Below are positions 57,778 to 64,000 of a stretch of 64,000 nucleotides of DNA, one piece after another (positions within the stretch are counted from its first letter, which is position 1; each line of letters opens with the position of its first letter). Made by a program: the position numbers and the translations under genes. Where the stretch lies: NCBI GenBank assembly GCA_963699345.1, contig CAVOTL010000005.1, positions 62,001 to 126,000 on the forward strand, given 5' to 3'. Under the pieces are notes generated by a model, which worked only from the letters and a program-made list of their open reading frames with translations, did no database searches and had not been told where the DNA came from. This DNA comes from Bog-756 sp963699345 (GTDB taxonomy: Bacteria; Actinomycetota; Acidimicrobiia; Acidimicrobiales; RAAP-2).

Positions 57778-58288
57778 CCGTGCCCGACGAGACGCCCCAC
57801 CACCGACCCGGCCCCCGAGCCGCTCCACCCCGAGGTGGTCGAGGCGACCGAGGCCGACGCGGAGGCAGAGGCCGATGCCGAGGCCGCACGTCGAGTCGAT
57901 CGAGCAGCCGGCCAAGCTGCTGCGCATCGGCTCGATGGTCAAGCAGCTCCTCGAGGAGGTCCGCCAGGCCCCGCTGGACGAGGCCAGCCGCGGCCGGCTG
58001 CGCGAGATCTACGAGCAGTCGATCCGCGAACTCGCCGAAGGCCTGTCGCCCGACCTGGCCGCCGAACTCGATCGCATGTCGATCCCCTTCGACTCCGACA
58101 CGCCGTCCGAGTCGGAACTCCGGATCGCCCACGCCCAGCTCGTCGGCTGGCTCGAGGGTCTGTTCCACGGGATCCAGGCCACCCTGGTCGCCCAGCAGGT
58201 GGCGGCCCGGGCCCAGCTCGACGAGATGCGCCAGCGGTCGTTGACCGGTGGGGACGGCAACGTCGGCCGTCCCGGCACCTACCTCTGA
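57774..58288 (+). CDS. bpa: Bacterial proteasome activator (Bpa), frame interrupted near the start
   Basis: About 171 residues from the ATG at 57774, preceded by GAGGAGG and overlapping the upstream stop. After an acidic, disordered N-terminus and one extra C near 57797, the helical core reads 'ESIEQPAKLLRIGSMVKQLLEEVRQAPLDEASRGRLREIYEQSIREL' and 'ELRIAHAQLVGWLEGLFHGIQATLVAQQVAARAQLDEM', which is diagnostic of Bpa. The C-terminus is 'GRPGTYL', close to the GQYL motif that docks into the 20S proteasome. Bpa forms an ATP-independent ring that feeds unfolded proteins to the proteasome. This implies the genome encodes one. Confidence 0.9.
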
Positions 58289-58300
58289 GGGCCCCGAGGG

Positions 58301-58798
58301 TTACGACCGCCCGGCGCTCCCCGGCGCCTCCGCCCGCGATCGCAACGTCCGGTCGAGGATCCCGAGCGTCGCCCGCAGCGCACCCTCGGAGATGATCGGG
58401 AAGATGTCGGCCTCCAGGTACACGGGGTCGGCGTCCGACCAGTCGTAGTAGGAGGTGACCGACGTCCCGCCGTCCGTCGGCTCCAGCGTGTAGCCGTAGA
58501 CGTGGCGGAGCGGCGGGTCGATCGCCCCGGTGACCGTCCAGGCGATGTGGCGGTCGGGTTCGAACGCGGTGATGACCACCGTCACGTCGTAGAGGCCCAT
58601 CGGGAAGTCGTTGAGCGCCTCCCGGTCCATGTGGACCACGAAGGTGTCCCCCACCCCGTCCACCGGCGATCCCGAGGCCGACATCAGCATGCCCGAGCTG
58701 TCGATGGCGACATGGCCCGCGGGGTCACGGAGCAGTCCGAAGACCTCCGACGGCTCGGCGGGCACGGTGCGCTGTACCTCGATGCGTCGGCTGTCCAT
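58301..58798 (-). CDS. SRPBCC (START-like) family protein
   Basis: Intact 165-residue protein. 'RRIEVQRTVPAEPSEVFGLLRDPAGHVAIDSSG' is the typical opening of polyketide cyclase/SRPBCC domains. 'VTVVITAFEPDRHIAWTVTGA' and 'VYGYTLEPTDGGTSVTSYYDWSDADPVYLEADIFP' form the central strands, and the C-terminal helix 'EGALRATLGILDRTLRSRAE' lines the cavity. It probably binds a hydrophobic ligand. No catalytic residues can be assigned. It converges on bpa across about 12 bases and is the downstream neighbour of the acetyltransferase gene. Confidence 0.82.
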   Translation of the reverse strand: MDSRRIEVQRTVPAEPSEVFGLLRDPAGHVAIDSSGMLMSASGSPVDGVGDTFVVHMDREALNDFPMGLYDVTVVITAFEPDRHIAWTVTGAIDPPLRHVYGYTLEPTDGGTSVTSYYDWSDADPVYLEADIFPIISEGALRATLGILDRTLRSRAEAPGSAGRS

Positions 58799-58834
58799 CC
58801 CCCGATCCTGCCACCCGGCGCCGTCCCGGACGGG

Positions 58835-59701
58835 CTACCCGAAGATCCCGCTCGGGATGTAGGGAAGGTCGGGCAGCCATCGACCCCGGGTCATCACCGC
58901 TCCGTCCACCATCATCGGCACCCCCGCCTCGACCAGGACCCGGATGGCCCACTGGTGGCTGGACGTCAGCCAGCCCACGCCGACATCCTCGTCCGGGGGG
59001 GTGCGGGCCAGCACGGCACGCAGCAGCGCGGCGGCCGTGCCTTCGTCACGGGCCGCCAGCAGCGTCACGATCCCCCGGTCCGCCACATGGACCGCATAGC
59101 CGTCGTCGGCCACCATCAGGCGGTAGCCCCGCCCCAGCAGGTAGGCCACGTCGGCCCGCCGGGCGGACCCCCGGACGTCCGTGTCGACGGCGTCCACGTG
59201 GTCGAGGTCGGACAGGTCACCCCCGACCACCCCCGCCGGGTCCTCGATCGGACGGCGCCGTCGCCCCCAGGCCTCGACCACCGGGTGGAGGTCGAATCCC
59301 GCCGACGTGTAGCGGGCGAGGGCCCGCGGGTCGGGCGACGAGAAGATGGCCCCCGGCAGGCTCCGCGTGTGGGCGTCCCCCAGGGCGTGCTCCAGGAGCT
59401 GGCGACCTACGCCGGCCCCCTGATGGGTCGGGGCCACTCCGAGCGTGGCGAGCACCCACGTACCGCCCCGCAGGTGGGCCTGGGCCACGCCGACGATGAC
59501 ACTGTCCTCGGTGGCCACCCACGAACCTCCCGGGTCCGTGGACTGGAGGTATCGCATCCGGTCCTGGACCCGATCGACCAGTTCGGGCGTGCGGTCGGGC
59601 ACCGGCCCGCCGCGCGACTCGATCAGCGTGCGGTAGGCGACGTCCCACACCTGCTCGGCGCCGACCTCGTCTCCGGGGACCAGCGGTCGGACCGTGACCA
59701 T
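58835..59701 (-). CDS. GNAT acetyltransferase with two GNAT-like halves
   Basis: Intact 288-residue protein from the ATG at 59701 (MVTVRPLVPGDEVGAEQVWD). The first half is a regular GNAT domain with 'WVLATLGVAPTHQGAGVGRQLLEHAL' as the acetyl-CoA loop and 'DPRALARYTSAGFDLHPVVEAWGR'. The second half ('RRADVAYLLGRGYRLMVADDGYAVHVADRGIVTLLAARDEGTAAALLRAVL', then 'HQWAIRVLVEAGVPMMVDGAVMTRG') repeats the layout without a clear QxxGxG loop. The tandem architecture resembles mycothiol-synthase-like and other double GNAT proteins. The substrate is unknown. Confidence 0.82.
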   Translation of the reverse strand: MVTVRPLVPGDEVGAEQVWDVAYRTLIESRGGPVPDRTPELVDRVQDRMRYLQSTDPGGSWVATEDSVIVGVAQAHLRGGTWVLATLGVAPTHQGAGVGRQLLEHALGDAHTRSLPGAIFSSPDPRALARYTSAGFDLHPVVEAWGRRRRPIEDPAGVVGGDLSDLDHVDAVDTDVRGSARRADVAYLLGRGYRLMVADDGYAVHVADRGIVTLLAARDEGTAAALLRAVLARTPPDEDVGVGWLTSSHQWAIRVLVEAGVPMMVDGAVMTRGRWLPDLPYIPSGIFG

Positions 59702-59941
59702 GGGACGTAGTGTGGCCCAGATCCGACGCCATCCGGGTCGGCCGAGCCCCCAGGCGCCCTCATCCGGCGGGGTACCCGGACAGGGTCCCGGAGAGCCGTC
59801 CCAGGTCAGCGGCTCGGCCCCTCCCCCACCGGCCCGTCGCGCTATCTTTGGAATCACACCGCTGTAACTCGTCCACAGCCTGTGGAAAGCCCGCACGGGC
59901 CCACCGGCGGGACGACCGACCACCGAAGGGCACGCAGGAAC

Positions 59942-62900
59942 TTGGCAGCACGGTCGTTCACCCACCTCCACACCCACACCGAGTTCTCGATGCTCGACGG
60001 GGCGGCGCGGGTGAACGACCTCGTGCAGGCGGCGGTCGAGGACGGGCAGCCCGCCCTCGGGATCACCGACCACGGCAACATGTACGGGGTCCTCGACTTC
60101 TACGCCGCCTGCCGCAAGGCCGGCATCAACCCGGTCATCGGCACCGAGGCCTACATGGCCGCCGAGTCGCGCCACGAGCGGCCGGTGCGGCGGGGCAAGG
60201 TGGACGACACCGGAGGCGACACCGGCGGGGGCGAGAAGCTCTACTACCACCTGACCCTCCTGGCCGAGTCGAACGAGGGCTACCGCAACCTGCTGAAGCT
60301 CTCGTCGGCCGCCTACCTCGAGGGCTACTACTACAAGCCCCGCCTCGACTGGGAGCTGCTGGAGCGCCACGCCAAGGGACTCATCGCCACGACGGGCTGC
60401 CTCGGCGGGGTCGTCCTCCAGGCCCTGCTGGCCGACGACCAGGTGAAGGCCGAGATGCTGGCGGCGCGCCTGCAGGACATCTTCGGCAAGGGCAACCTCT
60501 TCGTCGAGGTCCAGGACCACGGCCTGCCCGAGCAGCACAAGACCAACCCCGCCCTGGTCGAGATCGCCCACCGCATCGGCGCCCCGCTCCTGGCCACCAA
60601 CGACAGCCACTACACCCACCGCGAGGACCACGTCGCCCACGACGCCCTGCTGTGCGTGCAGACCGGCGCCCTCATGGACGACCCCAAGCGGTTCAAGTTC
60701 GAGGGCGAGGAGCACTACCTGAAGTCCGCCGCCGAGATGCGGCACCTCTTCGCCGAGCTGCCCGAGGCGTGCGACAACACCCTCCTCATCGCCGAGCGCG
60801 CCAACGTCGAGATCGACTTCGGCAAGCCGAGCCTGCCCCAGTTCCCGGTGCCCGACGAGTTCACCGGCGACACCTACGAGGTCCGGGCCGCCGCCTACCT
60901 CCGCCACCTCAGCATCGAGGGGGCGAAGGAGCGCTATGGGATGCCCATCCCGGCCGAGGTGATGGAACGGCTCGACTACGAGCTCGAGGTCATCGGCAAC
61001 ATGGGCTTCTCGGCCTACTTCCTCGTGGTGTGGGACCTGATCCGCTTCGCCCGCTCCCAGCGCATCCGGGTGGGCCCGGGCCGCGGCTCGGCCGCCGGAT
61101 GCTGCGTCGCCTACTGCCTCCAGATCGTCGACCTCGACCCGATCCGCTACGACCTGCTCTTCGAGCGCTTCCTCAATCCCGGGCGCATCCAGATGCCCGA
61201 CATCGACATGGACTTCGACGAGCGCTACCGCGGCGACATGATCAAGTACGCGGCCGAGCGCTACGGGTCGGACCACGTGGCCCAGATCGTCACCTTCTCC
61301 ACCATCAAGGCCCGGGCCGCCGTGCGCGACGCGTCCCGGGTGCTCGGCTACCCGTACATCGTGGGCGACAAGATCGCCAAGGCCATGCCGCCGCTGCTGA
61401 TGGGCCGGGACACCCCGCTGGCCGCCTGCCTGGCCAAGACGGAGGGCTTCGAGGAGGGGTTCCAGCTCGCCGCCGAGCTCCGGACCATGTACGAGACCGA
61501 CCCCGAGGCCAAGCGGGTCATCGACGTGGCCAAGGGGCTCGAGGGCATGCGCCGGGGCGACGGGATCCACGCCGCCGCCGTGGTCATCACCGACCAGCCG
61601 CTCACCGAGTACGTCCCCATCCAGCGCAAGCCGGACAACAACAACCCCGACGACGCCCCGATCGTCACCCAGTACGAGATGCACGGGGTCGAGGACCTCG
61701 GCCTGCTCAAGATGGACTTCCTCGGGCCTGCGCAACCTGTCGGTGATCGAGCGGGCCCTCGACCTCATCGAGGTCTCCACCGGCCAGCGCCCCGACATCG
61801 ACAACATCCCCCTCGACGACCAGCCCACCTTCGAGATGCTGCGCAAGGGCGACTCCATGGGCGTCTTCCAGCTCGAGGGCGGCCCGATGCGCTCCCTCAT
61901 GCGCTCGCTCGCCCCGACCACCTTCGACGACGTGGCCGCCCTGGTCGCCCTGTACCGGCCGGGCCCGATGGCGGCCAACATGCACCGGGACTACGCGGAC
62001 CGCAAGAACGGCCGCCAACCCGTCACCTACGCCCACCCGGACCTCGAAGGGATCCTGGCCGACACCTACGGCCTGATGATCTACCAGGAGTCGGTCATGC
62101 GGGTGGCCCAGAAGTTCGCCGGCTACACGCTGGCCGAGGCCGACAACCTCCGCAAGGCCTGCGGCAAGAAGATCCGGGCCCTCATCCAGGCCGAGCGCGA
62201 GAAGTTCGTCGCCGGGTGCGTGGCCGAGGGCTACGGCGAGGAGCTCGGCACCGCCCTGTTCGACATCATCGAGCCCTTCGCCGACTACGCCTTCAACAAG
62301 TCCCACTCCTACGGCTACGGCTTCATCGCCTACCAGACCGCCTGGCTGAAGGCCCACTACCCGGTCGAGTACCTCGCCAGCCTCCTCACCAGCGTCAAGG
62401 ACAACAAGGACAAGACGGCCATCTACCTCGGCGAGTGCCGCTCGCTCGGCATCGAGGTGCTGGTCCCCGACGTCAACCGGTCGCTCGCCGAGTTCACCCC
62501 GGACTTCACCGCCGGCGAGGGGGCCATCGGCACCTCGGGCGACAGCCCGGGGGCGATCACCTTCGGCCTCGCCGCCGTGCGCAACGTGGGCGAGGCCCTG
62601 GTGGCCCTCATCGTCGCCGAACGCGAGGAGAACGGCCCCTTCGTCGACTTCTACGACTTCTGTCAGCGGGTCGACCCCCAGGTGCTGAACAAGCGCACCA
62701 TCGAGTCGCTGATCAAGGCCGGCGCCTTCGACTCCATGGGCCACGCCCGCCAGGGCCTGTTCCTCACCTTCGAGGAGATCGTCGACCGGACCCTCGAACG
62801 GCGCCGGGAGCACGATGCCGGGGTCATGTCCCTCTTCGCCACCCTGGAGGAGCCGTCCGAGGGGACCACCACCGGGTTCGCCGACACCCGGATCCCGATC

Positions 62901-63566
62901 CCCGACTCCGAGTTCGACAAGTCCCTGCGACTCGCCTTCGAGAAGGAGATGCTGGGCCTCTACATCAGCGACCACCCGCTGATGGGCCTCGAGGGCTCCC
63001 TGGCCCGGCTGACCGACTGCAACCTGGCCGACCTGCGGGACGTCGACCCGGACGCCATGGCCGGCTCCGGCTACGAGGGGAACGGCGGCGGGGTCAAGGT
63101 CGTCGGCGGCGTGATCACCGAGCTCCAGCGGCGGTACACGAAGAAGGGCGACCTGATGGCCACCTTCGTGCTCGAGGACCTCAACGCCTCCATCGAGGCC
63201 TTCGTCTTCCCGAAGACCATGGCCGACTACGGCGCCCTGCTCGACGACGACGCCATCGTGGTCGTCAAGGCCCGCATGGACATGCGGGACGAGCGCCTGA
63301 AGCTGGTCTGCATGGAGGTGTCCCGACCCGAACTGGTCGCCGACGGGCTGCGTGACCTGCGGATCTCCCTCCCCCTCGGGACCCTCACCGATCGGACCGT
63401 GGACGACCTCAAGCGGCTGCTCTCCGAGCACCCCGGCCACTCCCCCGTGCTGCTCCACGTGGGCGAGAAGGTGCTGCGGCTGCCCTCCGAGTTCAACGTC
63501 GACGCCAGCCGGGGGCTGATGGGCGAGCTGCGGGTGCTGCTCGGCCCCCGGGCCATCCAGTCCTGA
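59942..63566 (+). CDS. dnaE: DNA polymerase III alpha subunit, frame interrupted once
   Basis: About 1,208 residues, the replicative polymerase. The PHP domain opens 'SFTHLHTHTEFSMLDGAARVNDL' and 'LGITDHGNMYGVLDFYAA', keeping the metal-binding His residues. The polymerase core has 'VGPGRGSAAGCCVAYCLQI' and the catalytic Asp pair in 'QMPDIDMDFDERYRGDMIKYA', then 'NKSHSYGYGFIAYQTAWLKAHYP' and the helix-hairpin-helix and OB-fold ('KVVGGVITELQRRYTKKGDLMATFVLEDL'). One extra G or C at about 61726 ('CTCGGGCCTGCGC') shifts the frame. The start could be the TTG at 59942 or the GTG at 59882; neither has a good ribosome site. Confidence 0.93.
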
Positions 63567-63717
63567 CGGGCCGTCAGAAGCCCGCTCCCGGCTGCGCTCC
63601 GGGCCCGCGCTCCCCTCTTGTCCCTGGTCACGGGCCTGCCGGGGCCCGAAACGGGACCCCGGATACGACAGGGGCCGTAAATTCCCGTAAAATCGGTGGA
63701 CGGCGCCTGGCGTGGGT

Positions 63718-63761
63718 GTTCCGGAACGAGGCCCCTCCCCTGCGGCGGCACGTTCCGGAAC
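63718..63761. promoter_or_regulatory. Two copies of the perfect palindrome GTTCCGGAAC
   Basis: GTTCCGGAAC occurs at 63718-63727 and 63752-63761, 34 bases apart start to start, in the 250-base gap between dnaE and the next start at 63822. Identical palindromic half-pairs at a fixed distance suggest a dimeric regulator binding twice. The AT-rich GTAAATTCCCGTAAAAT at about 63677-63693 just upstream could be the promoter. Confidence 0.45.
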
Positions 63762-63821
63762 CACGGCCAACCGGGTGCGGGGGATGGAGACGCAGGGAGA
63801 TCGAGGAGTACGGAACGACAC

Positions 63822-64000
63822 ATGTCCATCCAGGTGGAGACCAAGGATTGCACGTCGATCAGTGACGCCGAGCTGGCCGAGATGGCCGACCTGTGCGCCG
63901 AACGGGAGCCCCGCTTCGATATCGGGTTCCTGTCGAAACAGCGGGAGGAGTGGGTGCTCGTCACCCGGGCCCGTGAAGGCGCCAAGCTGCGGGGGTACTC
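63822..64000 (+). CDS. Hypothetical protein, N-terminal part only
   Basis: Starts at the ATG at 63822 and runs off the window after about 59 residues: 'MSIQVETKDCTSISDAELAE' followed by 'MADLCAEREPRFDIGFLSKQ' and a Trp/Val strand ('REEWVLVTRA'). Acidic N-terminal half, then an alpha/beta-like pattern. No family recognised from this part. The palindromes upstream suggest it is regulated. Confidence 0.6.
   Translation, partial: MSIQVETKDCTSISDAELAEMADLCAEREPRFDIGFLSKQREEWVLVTRAREGAKLRGY

Noticed and set aside
58835..63821. Very long open frames on the minus strand opposite dnaE (up to about 1,000 codons)
   Set aside because: They are antisense shadows created by high third-position GC in dnaE. 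They contain no domains, whereas the plus strand has every polymerase motif.
1..64000. tRNA, rRNA, riboswitch and CRISPR elements
   Set aside because: I looked for cloverleaf-like motifs and repeat-spacer patterns and saw none I could support by eye. A covariance-model search would be needed to exclude short RNAs.

Overview
The window is high-GC DNA from an actinomycetote, most likely an acidimicrobiian. The pointers are a complete-looking menaquinone set (menD, menH, menA, menB, menE), a DUF3151 protein, a bacterial proteasome activator (Bpa), an actinobacterial-type DnaE, leaderless-looking genes, and a secreted protein built from 'GYWxVxSDGGxFxFG' repeats, which I associate with Acidimicrobiia. 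Many core genes are split by single-base indels in C/G runs, often next to CpG, although both halves keep all family motifs. I read these as assembly errors, not gene decay, and give one feature per repaired gene.

Layout. 1-6.4 kb: lipoprotein, DUF3151, tyrS, carotenoid oxygenase, LCP protein, and a PadR/membrane-protein pair with a palindromic operator candidate. 6.4-12.3 kb: menaquinone genes on both strands. 12.3-19 kb: SDR, acetyltransferase, nitronate-monooxygenase-like enzyme, DUF255 thioredoxin-domain protein and hypotheticals. 19-26.2 kb: a lasso-peptide-type RiPP cluster with a 50-residue precursor too short for ordinary ORF calling, a stand-alone RRE (B1), a B2 protease with its own fused RRE, a divergent HPr-kinase-like enzyme, an asparagine-synthetase-like cyclase translationally coupled to a six-repeat secreted protein, and an ABC exporter. 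A GMC oxidoreductase carrying a ferredoxin-like Cys motif and an epimerase follow.

28.8-50.7 kb: a surface-polysaccharide region. GDP-heptose genes lie in two blocks (hddC-gmhB at 30-31.4 kb; transaldolase, epimerase, gmhA, glycosyltransferase, hddA at 44.6-49.4 kb). The intervening 31.5-44.5 kb is visibly less GC-rich. It holds a Wzx-like flippase, a sulfotransferase, two paralogous GH5 glycosidases (one fused to six FnIII modules), a large membrane glycosyltransferase-like protein, and a nest of IS3 and IS256 elements. The simplest picture is a glycan locus remodelled by transfer and transposition.

50.7-64 kb: two paralogous family-2 glycosyltransferases, two paralogous small zinc-ribbon proteins, an EEP-family phosphatase, a phosphodiesterase followed by bpa, an SRPBCC protein, a double GNAT protein, dnaE, and the start of an unknown gene behind two perfect 10-bp palindromes. 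I saw no tRNA, rRNA or CRISPR array.
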